Shown piece after piece: positions 25,108 through 33,267 of a stretch of DNA of 64,000 nucleotides (positions are counted from its first letter, which is position 1; the number at the start of each line of letters is the position of its first letter). The DNA is from Pelomonas sp051857475 (GTDB lineage: Bacteria; Pseudomonadota; Gammaproteobacteria; Burkholderiales; Burkholderiaceae_C): positions 248,001 to 312,000 of the forward strand of contig NZ_JBPZGZ010000004.1 in NCBI RefSeq assembly GCF_051857475.1. Reading direction: 5' to 3'. A model generated the notes under the pieces. The model saw only the letters and a program-made list of their open reading frames with translations, was not told the origin of the DNA and made no database searches. The translations under genes were made by a program, and so were the position numbers.

Positions 25108-26502
25108 TCAAGTTTCTGCCGTGGCGCGTTCGCGCAGGAAGTCGGCGTAGGCCAGGGCGCTGCGCTTCAGGGTGCGCTGCTGGGTCTGGAAGTCCACATG
25201 CACGAGACCGAAGCGGCGCTCGTAGCCGAAAGCCCATTCGAAGTTGTCCATCAGCGACCAGATGAAATAGCCGCGCACGTCGACGCCGTTGTCTATGGCA
25301 CGCGAGCAGGCCGCGAAATGACGCTTGATGTAGGACTGGCGCTGCAGGTCGTCGACCTCGCCGGCCGCGTTGACCGAGTCGTGGCTCGACATGCCGTTTT
25401 CGGTGATGTAGAGCGGCGGCAGGTTGGCGTAGTCGCGCTTGAAAGCCTCGAAGAGATCCTGCAGGCCTTGCGGGTAGACCTCCCAGTCCATGGTTGTGCG
25501 CTCGACTTCCGCGTGGCGCACCCAGTCGACAGTGTCGGAGCCCTTGGAGCGCAGCACGGCACGGCTGTAGTAGTTGATGCCGAGGTAGTCGATGGGGCGC
25601 TGGATGATGTCCATGTCGCCCGGCAGCACCAGCGGCTCGCAGCCCTTCCAGTAGCGCCACAGGTCGGCCGGGTACTCGCCCTTGAGCAGCGGGTCCAGCA
25701 CCCAGCGGTTCTGGAAGGTCTCGAAGAGATGCGCCGCGTCGCGGTCCTCGGCCGTGTCGCTGTCGGCATAGCCGGGCGCGCAGTTGGCGACGATGCCGTG
25801 CAGGGCTTGCGGCGCATTGGCGCGCAAGGCCGGCAGGGCCAGGCCGTGGCCCAGCAGCAGATGGTGCATGGCCTGGGCGGCCCAGCGCGTGGAGACCTTG
25901 CCGGGCGCGTGGTGGCCGTCGCCATAGCCGAGATAGGCCGAGCACCAGGGCTCGTTGTGCGTCGTCCAGGCCGCCACGTCACCGTGGCCGGCCAGCTGGC
26001 GGCTCAACAGGTCGGCGTAGTCGGCGAAGCGGTAGGCGGTCTCGCGGTTCAGCCAGCCGCCCTTGTCTTCGAGGTGCTGGGGCAGGTCCCAGTGATACAG
26101 CGTCACGAAGGCGCGGATGCCGCGCTCGCCCAGGCCGTCGAGCAGGCGCTTGTAGAAGTCGATGCCTTTGCCGTTGGGCTGGCCGGCCAGGTCCATCACG
26201 CGCGGCCAGGCGATGGAGAAGCGGTAAGCGTCGACGCCCAGGCGCTTCAGGATGTCCAGGTCTTCGTCGAGGCGGTGGTAGTGGTCGCAAGCCACGGCGC
26301 CGTTCTCGCCGCGCAGCACCTTGCCGGGCGTCGCGCAGAAGCGATCCCAGATCGACTCGAGCCGGCCGTCTTCATGGGCCGCGCCTTCGATCTGGTAGGA
26401 CGAGGTGCCGCAGCCGAAGACGAAGTCGCGCTGGTTCATCTTCGAGCCGGCAGGTGGCGCGACGAGGTCGGCGAGGGAGGTGGGGGGCGGGGTCAGGTCC
26501 AT
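25108..26502 (-). CDS. GH1 beta-glucosidase
   Basis: A 464-residue retaining beta-glucosidase. It has no signal peptide, so hydrolysis of cellobiose or gluco-oligosaccharides is expected in the cytoplasm. The barrel begins FVFGCGTSSYQIEGA. The acid/base is E184 in TTHNEPW and the nucleophile E368 in YITENGM, with glucose-binding WSLMDNFEWAFGY near the C-terminus. Some GH1 enzymes also cleave beta-mannosides. The ATG at 26502 lies 9 bases after the kinase stop; an ATG at 26439 just before the barrel is an alternative, since the first 21 residues are not typical. It is co-directional with the kinase gene upstream, forming a kinase-glucosidase unit under the TGTTTAG operator. Confidence 0.93.
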   Translation of the reverse strand: MDLTPPPTSLADLVAPPAGSKMNQRDFVFGCGTSSYQIEGAAHEDGRLESIWDRFCATPGKVLRGENGAVACDHYHRLDEDLDILKRLGVDAYRFSIAWPRVMDLAGQPNGKGIDFYKRLLDGLGERGIRAFVTLYHWDLPQHLEDKGGWLNRETAYRFADYADLLSRQLAGHGDVAAWTTHNEPWCSAYLGYGDGHHAPGKVSTRWAAQAMHHLLLGHGLALPALRANAPQALHGIVANCAPGYADSDTAEDRDAAHLFETFQNRWVLDPLLKGEYPADLWRYWKGCEPLVLPGDMDIIQRPIDYLGINYYSRAVLRSKGSDTVDWVRHAEVERTTMDWEVYPQGLQDLFEAFKRDYANLPPLYITENGMSSHDSVNAAGEVDDLQRQSYIKRHFAACSRAIDNGVDVRGYFIWSLMDNFEWAFGYERRFGLVHVDFQTQQRTLKRSALAYADFLRERATAET

Positions 26503-26511
26503 GGGGTGCGA

Positions 26512-27435
26512 TCAGGCGGAAGTCGGCAGCGCATGCAGGGCGGTGCGCCAGGGTTGCAGGGCGTTGGGGTCGGCGGGCAAGGGTCCGCGCACGCCGCAGA
26601 TGAAGGAGGCATAGCGGTTGGCCAGGGCCAGGGTGGCGGGCAGGTCGCGCTGCAGGGACAGTCCAGCCAGCAGCAGGGCCGTGAAGGCATCGCCGGCGCC
26701 CACGGTGTCCATCATGCGCGGCTGGATGACGCCGGCACCCTGGGCCAGCATCACGCCGCCCGGCGCGTAGAAGCGCCAGCCGCTGGCGCCGCAGGTCAGC
26801 ACCAGGCGCTGCAGGCCAAAGCGCGCCATCAGCGCGCTGGCGCGGCCGGCTTCGTCGGGAGCGGCGCAGTCGAACCAGCCGGCCAGTTGCGCCAGTTCCT
26901 CGTCGTTGACCTTGACCCAGCCGGCCAACATCAGCGACTCGGCGGCCAGCAGCCGTGTCTGCTCGCCGGGGCGCAGGTTGAGATCGAGGAAGCGCGTGCC
27001 GGCAAAGGGCTTGATCAGGGCGCGCAGCGCGGCGCGTGATGCAGGCCCGCGTTGGGCGAGGCTGCCGAAATACATCCAGGCCGGCGCCGCTTGCGTGAGG
27101 TGGGGGAGGGTGGCCTCAGCGTCGATGTGGTCCCAGGCGGCATCGCCGTGGATTTCAAAGCGGTGACCGCCGGAGCCCTCGTGCACGCTGACGCGACCGG
27201 TGGCGTGCTGCAGGTCGCGCTGGATGCTGGCGCTGTCCAGGCCGTAGCGGTGCGCGCTGTCGAGCACGAGCCGGCCGTTGGCGTCGTCCGCAGCGATGCG
27301 GCTGATGAAGAGGGTCGGCGCCCCCAGCGCGGCCAGCGAGCGCGCCACGTTGAAGGGCGCGCCGCCCGCGACGGAGCCGTCATGGAATTCGTCGACCAGG
27401 GCTTCACCGAGGACGGCAACGGAAGAGGCAGGCAT
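26512..27435 (-). CDS. PfkB-family sugar kinase, probable fructokinase
   Basis: A 307-residue ATP-dependent kinase of the ribokinase fold. The N-terminus has GEALVDEF and GGAPFNVARSLAALG, the fructokinase-like substrate loop. The signature near residue 250 is MDTVGAGDAFTALL, with the catalytic Asp in GAGD. Ribokinase-type neighbours would have a different lid; the wording fits fructokinase, but 2-keto-3-deoxygluconate kinase and other PfkB members are possible. In this locus phosphorylating the fructose made by the mannose isomerase gives fructose-6-phosphate. The ATG at 27435 lies downstream (minus strand) of a TGTTTAGTGAACA palindrome. The next gene, GH1, follows 9 bases after its stop. Confidence 0.85.
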   Translation of the reverse strand: MPASSVAVLGEALVDEFHDGSVAGGAPFNVARSLAALGAPTLFISRIAADDANGRLVLDSAHRYGLDSASIQRDLQHATGRVSVHEGSGGHRFEIHGDAAWDHIDAEATLPHLTQAAPAWMYFGSLAQRGPASRAALRALIKPFAGTRFLDLNLRPGEQTRLLAAESLMLAGWVKVNDEELAQLAGWFDCAAPDEAGRASALMARFGLQRLVLTCGASGWRFYAPGGVMLAQGAGVIQPRMMDTVGAGDAFTALLLAGLSLQRDLPATLALANRYASFICGVRGPLPADPNALQPWRTALHALPTSA

Positions 27436-27460
27436 GCGAAATATTCTAGGCAACAAGAAA

Positions 27461-27473
27461 TGTTTAGTGAACA
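27461..27473. promoter_or_regulatory. probable LacI operator before fructokinase-GH1 unit
   Basis: TGTTTAGTGAACA, a 13-bp palindrome with one central mismatch pair, lies 26 bases before the kinase ATG and about 100 bases from the LacI regulator gene, in the divergent spacer. It matches the site at 15802. Confidence 0.6.
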
Positions 27474-27545
27474 ATTCAAGCCCTAGGTTTTGCCCAGGGG
27501 CCGCGCCTTCCTGGGGCGCGATGACACAATCGCGCCGATGCAGGG

Positions 27546-27555
27546 TGCTAAACAA
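27546..27555. promoter_or_regulatory. operator half-site before the LacI gene
   Basis: TGCTAAACAA contains CTAAACA, the reverse complement of the TGTTTAG half of the locus motif, 18 bases upstream of the LacI ATG. It suggests autoregulation. Confidence 0.35.
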
Positions 27556-27572
27556 CAGCGGGAGCGCGGGCA

Positions 27573-28619
27573 ATGGCCGACAAGGGAGTGACGATTCGCG
27601 AATTGGCCGAAGCCGCGGGCGTGTCCATCGGGACGGTGTCGCGCGCGCTGAAGGGGCAGCCGGGGTTGTCGGAGCAGACCCGCGCTCAGGTGCTCGGTGT
27701 GGCCCAGCAACTGGGCTACGACACCGCCAAGCTGCGCACCGGCAAGCCACGTCGCATGCTTTTCCTGTACAGCCGCAGCATCGGCTCGCTGGCCAACAAC
27801 CCTTTCTATTCCTATGTCCTGCACGGCGCCGAGACGGCCTGCCGCGAGGCCGGCGTGCCGCTGAGCATCATGTCGGTGCTGGCGGGCGACGACGTGGCCG
27901 GCCAGGTGCGCCGCCATGAGGCCGATGCGCTGCTGGGTGCCGGCTATTTCGATCCCGAGGCCATGGAGGCCATCCGCCGCTGTGAGCTGCCGCTGGTGCT
28001 GGTGGACCACTTCTATCCGGGCGTGCGCTGCGTCAACGACGACAACCAGCTCGGCGCCTGGCTGGCCACCCAGCACCTGCTGGAAGGCCAGTCCCAGCGC
28101 ATCGCCGCCATCTTCGGGCCGCTGGCCCATTACTCGACGTCGCTGCGCGCCAAGGGCTTTCGCCGCGCGCTGTTCGAGGCAGGCCGCCTGTTCGACCCTG
28201 ACTACGAAGTCACGCTGGACCCGGCGCTGGAATACCGCGACGCCGGCCGCGACGCGATGACGCGCCTGCTGGCCCTGCCCCAGCCGCCGGACGCCGTCTT
28301 TGCCTACAACGACTCGACGGCCATCTTCGCCATCGAAGTCTGTCTGGAGCACGGCCTGCGCGTGCCCGAGGACATCCGCTTCATCGGCTACGACGACATC
28401 GAGGCTGCGTCGCGCAACAAGCCGCCGCTGTCCACCGTGAAGATGGACAAGGAGGCGCTCGGCAATGTCGCGGCGCGTGCCCTCATCGAGGGCGATATCG
28501 CGCCCAATGACGCCTCGCTGCCGGTGGAGTTGGTGGTGCGCGAGAGCTCCATGGTCGCGGCGCCGGCCCAGGCCGAGCCCGCGCCGAAAAAGGCCAAGCG
28601 CAAGACCGCTGTCGCCTAG
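27573..28619 (+). CDS. LacI-family transcriptional regulator of the locus
   Basis: A 348-residue repressor. The N-terminal helix-turn-helix is VTIRELAEAAGVSIGTVSRAL (residues 6-26) with the hinge helix near 50-58, then a periplasmic-binding-like ligand domain (LFLYSRSIGSL, YFDPEAMEA, DDNQLGAWLATQHLL, AYNDSTAIFAIE, IGYDDIEAA). The lysine-rich C-terminal tail is unusual. It sits between divergent sugar genes whose promoters carry the same TGTTTAG palindrome, so it is the likely regulator of the hemicellulose genes, with a sugar or sugar phosphate as inducer. GGGAG eight bases before the ATG supports the start. Confidence 0.9.
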   Translation: MADKGVTIRELAEAAGVSIGTVSRALKGQPGLSEQTRAQVLGVAQQLGYDTAKLRTGKPRRMLFLYSRSIGSLANNPFYSYVLHGAETACREAGVPLSIMSVLAGDDVAGQVRRHEADALLGAGYFDPEAMEAIRRCELPLVLVDHFYPGVRCVNDDNQLGAWLATQHLLEGQSQRIAAIFGPLAHYSTSLRAKGFRRALFEAGRLFDPDYEVTLDPALEYRDAGRDAMTRLLALPQPPDAVFAYNDSTAIFAIEVCLEHGLRVPEDIRFIGYDDIEAASRNKPPLSTVKMDKEALGNVAARALIEGDIAPNDASLPVELVVRESSMVAAPAQAEPAPKKAKRKTAVA

Positions 28620-28638
28620 GTAGTAGCACCGCCTTTCA

Positions 28639-28659
28639 TTCGTTCGATCGGCGAACGAA
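28639..28659. promoter_or_regulatory. 8-bp inverted repeat after LacI
   Basis: TTCGTTCG and CGAACGAA arms, 5-base loop, lie 20 bases after the LacI stop. A-rather than T-rich sequence follows on the plus strand, so it is a weak terminator at best and may be another protein-binding dyad of the GPH transporter promoter. Confidence 0.35.
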
Positions 28660-28667
28660 AATCAAAC

Positions 28668-28680
28668 TGTTTACTAAAAA
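28668..28680. promoter_or_regulatory. probable LacI operator before GPH transporter
   Basis: TGTTTACTAAAAA matches the locus motif in its left half and core (TGTTTA-TAAA), 37-49 bases upstream of the transporter start. Confidence 0.5.
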
Positions 28681-28716
28681 ATAGCCGCGTGACGAGCGCA
28701 GGCGAAGGAGACAGTC

Positions 28717-30195
28717 TTGATCGCCGATCCCGAAGGGGCTGCCATGCCGCCTCCGTTGCAGCGTCCTGCCATGCCGGCGTCGCCGGCCGCAACGGTCTCG
28801 TCCGACCGCGTGCCCCTGCCGCAGAAGATCGGCTTTGGCCTGGGCTCCTTCCTCGACATGTGGGGCCACTGGCTCTACCAGTCGCTGGCCTTCCACGTCT
28901 TCAATGTCTTCCTCGGTGTCGCGCCGGGGCTGATCTCCACCGTCATCTTCCTGAAGATCGCCGTCGACGCCGTCTCCGACGCGCTGTTCGGCTGGATCTC
29001 CGACAACACCCGCACGCGCTGGGGGCGGCGCCGGCCCTTCATCCTCATCGGCGGCGTGCTGGCCGGCATCGGCCTGCCGCTGATGTTCGCCGTCGGCCGC
29101 GGCTGGAGCGACACCGAGTACTTCGTCTTCATGCTGGTCTCGACCTGCCTCTATGTGCCGGTGATGAGCTGCTTCAACATGCCCTGGAACAGCCTGGGCG
29201 CGGAGATGACGCCCGACTATCACGAGCGCACCCGCGTGATGTCGGTGAAGAACGCCATCCAGAAGCTGCCTGAGCTGGCGATGTTCGTTGCCGCCCAGTT
29301 CACGACGCTGGCCTTCTTCAACGATGCGTCAGGCAAGCCCGACATCCTGCTCGGCGCCCAGGTCTACACCAGCATCCTCGGCGCCATCATGGTGGTGGTG
29401 TCCGTCGCCATCTTCCTGCTGACGCGCGAGCGTTATTACGCCAAGGTCGTCGCCCAGGCCCAGCAGCGCGTGCCCTTCAAGGACACCCTCTACCGCACGC
29501 TGAAGAATCGGCCCTTCCGCCAGATGCTGGGCACCATGCTGGCCTACAACATGGCCACGTCCATGGTGGGCCTGCTGGGCTATTACGCGACGGTCTACTA
29601 CGTCTGCGGCGGCAACGTCGTGGAAGCCACCAAGTGGAACTCCCTGATGGGCATGGCCGGCCTGGTCTGCGGCCTGGTGGGCATCGTTTTCGCCGGCTGG
29701 GTGGCGAGGCACTGGGGCAAGCGCAACGCGCTGTTGACGGTGCTGGTGCTGGGCATCGTCGCCTTCATCGGCGACTGGTTCTTCTACAACCCGCAGCTGC
29801 CCTGGCTGCAGCTCTTCGCCAGCGGTGGCGTGGCCTTCGTCGGCGCCGGCTTCTGGACCATCTACGGCTCGGCGCTGGCAGACATCATCGACCATGACGA
29901 ACTCTCCAGCGGCCAGCGCCGCGAAGGCTCGTTCGCGGCCTGCCAGTCATGGATTTCCAAGGTCGGCCTGGCCCTGGGCAACGGCGCCTCGGGCTGGGTG
30001 CTGATGTTCACGGGCTTCGACGCCAAGCTGCCGGTGCAGGGCGAGGACGCGCTGCTGCTGATCCGCATCTTCCTGTCGGGCATCCCCATCTGCGGCCTGC
30101 TCGTCGCCCTCTACGTCGTGTCGCGCTACTTCCTGACGGAGCAGCGCATGCACGAGATCCGCGCCGAGCTGGAAGCGCGTCGCGGCACGGTCTGA
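28717..30195 (+). CDS. GPH-family sugar:cation symporter
   Basis: A 492-residue inner-membrane transporter of the glycoside-pentoside-hexuronide family within the major facilitator superfamily, about 12 helices. Diagnostic loop motifs are DAVSDALFGWISDNTRTRWGRRRP near residues 90-110 (split across the loop between helices 2 and 3) and SCFNMPWNSLGAEMTPDYHERTR. The C-terminal half carries SALADIIDHDELSSGQRREG. A TTG at 28717 has AAGGAG six bases upstream; an ATG at 28744 is also possible. The probable cargo is a disaccharide or oligosaccharide of the locus. The alpha-galactosidase gene starts 11 bases after its stop, so the two form an operon. Confidence 0.9.
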   Translation: MIADPEGAAMPPPLQRPAMPASPAATVSSDRVPLPQKIGFGLGSFLDMWGHWLYQSLAFHVFNVFLGVAPGLISTVIFLKIAVDAVSDALFGWISDNTRTRWGRRRPFILIGGVLAGIGLPLMFAVGRGWSDTEYFVFMLVSTCLYVPVMSCFNMPWNSLGAEMTPDYHERTRVMSVKNAIQKLPELAMFVAAQFTTLAFFNDASGKPDILLGAQVYTSILGAIMVVVSVAIFLLTRERYYAKVVAQAQQRVPFKDTLYRTLKNRPFRQMLGTMLAYNMATSMVGLLGYYATVYYVCGGNVVEATKWNSLMGMAGLVCGLVGIVFAGWVARHWGKRNALLTVLVLGIVAFIGDWFFYNPQLPWLQLFASGGVAFVGAGFWTIYGSALADIIDHDELSSGQRREGSFAACQSWISKVGLALGNGASGWVLMFTGFDAKLPVQGEDALLLIRIFLSGIPICGLLVALYVVSRYFLTEQRMHEIRAELEARRGTV

Positions 30196-30206
30196 CTGGA
30201 GTTCTC

Positions 30207-31415
30207 ATGCATTCAATCTGGCTGCAGCGTGCGCTGCTGGCAGCTTTCGCCTGCCTGTCCGTGGCTGCTCATGCCGCCCCACACGAGACGCTCAAGCTCG
30301 ACGCCCCCAAGCCCAATCTGGCGCCCACGCCGCCGATGGGCTGGAACTCCTGGAACAAGTTTGCCTGCAATGTGTCGGAGCAATTGATCCGCCAGCAGGC
30401 CGACGCCATGGTGGCCTCGGGCATGAAGGCGGCCGGCTACAGCTATCTCGTCATCGACGACTGCTGGCAGAAGAGCCGCGACGCCGACGGCAATATCCAG
30501 CCCGACCCCGATCGTTTCCCGTCGGGCATGAAGGCCCTGGCCGACTATGTGCACAGCAAGGGGCTGAAGTTCGGCCTGTACTCCGACGCCGGCGCGCTGA
30601 CCTGCGGCGGCCGCCCCGGCAGCGCGGGCCATGAGTTCCAGGACGCGCGCCAGTACGCCAAGTGGGGTGTGGACTGGCTGAAGTACGACTGGTGCTACAC
30701 CGGCCCGCGCAACCCCGAGGCGGCCTACACCATCATGGCCAAGGCCCTGCGCGAATCGGGCCGCGACATCGTGCTGTCCATCTGCGAATGGGGTTCGAGC
30801 CAGCCCGGCCGCTGGGCTCAGCCCATCGGCCATCTGTGGCGCACCACCGGCGACATCTGGGATGCCTGGAAGGGCAAGAAGGAGTGGTCGCACGGCTTGC
30901 TGGACATCATCGACATGAACGCCGAGCTGTGGACCGATGCCGCGCCCAATGGCTGGAATGACCCCGACATGCTGGAGGTCGGCAACGGCGGCATGGCGAC
31001 GGCGGAGTACGAGAGCCATTTCTCCATCTGGGCCATGCTGGCCGCGCCGCTGATCGCGGGCAACGACATGGCCAAGATGGACGCGAACACCCAGCGCATC
31101 CTGACCAATGCCGACGTCATCCGGGTCGACCAGGACCCATTGGGCCGCCAGGGCCGGCGCATCTGGCGCCAGGGCGAACTGGAGGTCTGGGTGCGCACGC
31201 TGGCCGGTGGCGATCGCGCGGCGGTGCTGTTCAACCGTGGCGAGAAGCCGGCGGACATGAAGGTGACGTGGGATCAGTTGGACATGGCGCCAAAGCTCAA
31301 GGCCGAGGTGCATGACCTGTGGTCAGGCAAAAAGACCCGTGGCGTCGCCGGCGAGTTCGGCGGCCGCGTGCAGCCTCATGGCGTGCTGATGGTGCGCGTC
31401 ACACCCTCGCCCTGA
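30207..31415 (+). CDS. GH27 alpha-galactosidase, exported
   Basis: A 402-residue retaining alpha-galactosidase (melibiase clan D). The signal peptide is about 1-23 (LLAAFACLSVAAHA), so it acts in the periplasm or outside, removing galactose side chains from galacto(gluco)mannan. TPPMGWNSWNKFAC opens the barrel. The nucleophile is D161 in LKYDWCY and the acid/base D216 in the WRTTGD segment, followed by GWNDPDMLEVG. A C-terminal beta domain ends with GVLMVRV. GGAG lies before the ATG. The gene runs convergent to a LysR gene, and the two overlap by 17 bases at their ends. Confidence 0.93.
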   Translation: MHSIWLQRALLAAFACLSVAAHAAPHETLKLDAPKPNLAPTPPMGWNSWNKFACNVSEQLIRQQADAMVASGMKAAGYSYLVIDDCWQKSRDADGNIQPDPDRFPSGMKALADYVHSKGLKFGLYSDAGALTCGGRPGSAGHEFQDARQYAKWGVDWLKYDWCYTGPRNPEAAYTIMAKALRESGRDIVLSICEWGSSQPGRWAQPIGHLWRTTGDIWDAWKGKKEWSHGLLDIIDMNAELWTDAAPNGWNDPDMLEVGNGGMATAEYESHFSIWAMLAAPLIAGNDMAKMDANTQRILTNADVIRVDQDPLGRQGRRIWRQGELEVWVRTLAGGDRAAVLFNRGEKPADMKVTWDQLDMAPKLKAEVHDLWSGKKTRGVAGEFGGRVQPHGVLMVRVTPSP

Positions 31416-32256
31416 GCGTCTGCACCAGCAACCGCTGCAGGCTGTCCACCGCCTTGTTGCCCTTGGACGCCTGGCTGCGGTAGACCGCCACCTCCATGGG
31501 CTCCAGCGGCCCCAGGCCGTGCTCGGCGCCCAGCCGCTGCAGATGCGGCGGCGCGCTGCACTGCGTCAGCACGGCCACGGCGATGCCGCTTTCGACGGCG
31601 GCGATCTGCCCGGCCAGGTTGGAGCTGTTGTAGACGATCTTGTAGGGCCGACCTTGAAGCGCCAGGGCGTTGATGGCGCTGCGCCGGCCCAGGCTCGCGG
31701 CCTCGTAGACGGCGATGGGCAGCGGGTCACGGCGCCAGATCTCGAACTGCGGTGAGCCGACCCAGACCATGGGCTCGTGAAAGAGCAGGGTGCCGCGCCG
31801 CGCGTGGTCGCGCGAGACCAGGGCCAGGTCGAGGTCGCCGCGGGCCACGCGCGGGATCAGCGAGGTCGACTGTTCGCAGTCCAGCTGGATCTCGACGCCG
31901 CCATGCCGCGGCGCGAAGCGCTTGAGGGCCGGTGTCAGGTACTGGCTGGCGTAATCGTCGGGCACGCCCACGCGGATCAGCCCTGTGACCTCTTCCTCGC
32001 GCAGCGCGGACTGGGCCTCGGCCTGCAGGTCCAGCATGCGGCGCGCATAGCCGAGCAGGGTCTGACCCTCATGGGTGAGCTCGAGCTGCCGGGCGTCCCG
32101 CTTCAGCAGCCGGTGGCCGATGGCGGCCTCCAGCTTCTTCAGCTGCATGCTGACGGCCGACTGCGAGCGGTGGATCTCGGCGGCGGCGGCGGACAGCGAG
32201 CCGGCGTCGACCGTGGCGACAAAGCACTTCAGCCAGTCGATCTGCAGATCGCGCAT
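31399..32256 (-). CDS. LysR-family regulator
   Basis: A 285-residue DNA-binding regulator. The N-terminal winged helix-turn-helix is LKCFVATVDAGSLSAAAAEI with SQSAVSMQLKKLE as recognition part. The effector domain follows from about 90 (LIRVGVPDDYASQYLTPAL). It is divergent from an EamA exporter gene at 76 bases, and LysR regulators usually control the divergent neighbour, so that exporter is the probable target. Nested inverted repeats fill the spacer. The end overlaps alpha-galactosidase by 17 bases, without functional meaning. Confidence 0.92.
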   Translation of the reverse strand: MRDLQIDWLKCFVATVDAGSLSAAAAEIHRSQSAVSMQLKKLEAAIGHRLLKRDARQLELTHEGQTLLGYARRMLDLQAEAQSALREEEVTGLIRVGVPDDYASQYLTPALKRFAPRHGGVEIQLDCEQSTSLIPRVARGDLDLALVSRDHARRGTLLFHEPMVWVGSPQFEIWRRDPLPIAVYEAASLGRRSAINALALQGRPYKIVYNSSNLAGQIAAVESGIAVAVLTQCSAPPHLQRLGAEHGLGPLEPMEVAVYRSQASKGNKAVDSLQRLLVQTLRARV

Positions 32257-32258
32257 GA

Positions 32259-32298
32259 ATTCGAAAAGCGGATGGAGTGGCTTCGAATTATCCGCTTT
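32259..32298. promoter_or_regulatory. nested inverted repeats in the LysR/EamA divergent spacer
   Basis: AATTCGAA pairs with TTCGAATT and AAAGCGGAT pairs with ATCCGCTTT in the order A-B-A'-B' (32259-32266, 32265-32273, 32282-32289, 32290-32298). Interleaved dyads of this kind suit a tetrameric LysR regulator bound between two promoters. Confidence 0.5.
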
Positions 32299-32331
32299 CC
32301 GGATTTATTGACGGGCGGCACATTGGTTGCC

Positions 32332-33267
32332 ATGAAGTACGCCACCCAGCCTGCCGCCACCGATTTCACCGCCGCCACGGGCCGCCCGCCCGCCATCACG
32401 GCCGGTCCGCTCGATGTCCGCGCCGGCGGCGTGATGCTGGTCCTGTGCTTTCTGTGGGGCCTGCAGCAGGTGTCGTTGAAGGCCGTGTCTGCACAGGCCA
32501 GCCCGATGCTGATGGTGGCGCTGCGCTCGGGCATCGCGCTGTTGCTGCTGGCCGGGCTGATGCGCTGGCGCGGCGAAGCGCTGGATCGCCGCCGCTGGGC
32601 AGCCGGGGCCGTGGCCGGTTCGCTGTTCGGCCTGGAGTTCCTGTTGGTGGCCCTGGCCCTGCAGCTGACCCAGGCCTCCCATGTCGTGGTCTTTCTCTAC
32701 AGCTCGCCGCTGTTCACGGCCCTGGGACTGCACTGGCGGCTGCCGGCCGAGCGCCTGGAGCGTCGCCGCTGGGCAGGCATAGCCCTGGCCTTCGGCGGCA
32801 TCGCCTTGGCTTTTCTGGACGGCGGCCAGGGCCGCGCTGGCTCGGCGCTGCTGGGCGACCTGCTGGCCCTGATGGCCGGCCTGGCCATGGGAGCGACCAC
32901 GGTCACCATCCGCTGCACGCGGCTGGCCGCGGCGCCGGCGACCGAGACCTTGCTCTACCAGCTGCTGGGTGCCTTTTTGCTGCTGCTTCCCGGTGCCTGG
33001 TTGACGGGGCAGTGGCGTTTCGAGGCCACCGCGACCGTCTGGGCCCATCTCGGCTTCCAGAGCCTGGTTGTGTCCTTCGCCAGCTTCCTGACCTGGTTCT
33101 GGCTGCTGCGCCGCTACCTGGCCTCGCGCCTGGGCGCCTTCACCTTCCTGACGCCGCTGTTCGGCGTGCTGCTGGGTGTCTGGCTGCTGGGCGATGCGCT
33201 GGCGCCCGGCTTTGTTGCCGGCAGCCTGCTGGTGCTGGCTGGCATCGCCCTGGTCAGCAAGCCTTAG
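32332..33267 (+). CDS. EamA/DMT-superfamily membrane exporter
   Basis: A 311-residue inner-membrane protein with ten predicted helices in two EamA repeats. The first repeat begins VMLVLCFLWGLQQVSLK and the second near LLGDLLALMAGLAMGATTVT, ending GVLLGVWLLGDAL. DMT proteins export amino acids, purines or other metabolites; no substrate can be read here. The ATG at 32332 is placed so that a short cytoplasmic N-tail precedes helix 1; the ribosome site is weak. Probably controlled by the divergent LysR. The stop overlaps that of the convergent NmrA-like gene by four bases. Confidence 0.9.
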   Translation: MKYATQPAATDFTAATGRPPAITAGPLDVRAGGVMLVLCFLWGLQQVSLKAVSAQASPMLMVALRSGIALLLLAGLMRWRGEALDRRRWAAGAVAGSLFGLEFLLVALALQLTQASHVVVFLYSSPLFTALGLHWRLPAERLERRRWAGIALAFGGIALAFLDGGQGRAGSALLGDLLALMAGLAMGATTVTIRCTRLAAAPATETLLYQLLGAFLLLLPGAWLTGQWRFEATATVWAHLGFQSLVVSFASFLTWFWLLRRYLASRLGAFTFLTPLFGVLLGVWLLGDALAPGFVAGSLLVLAGIALVSKP

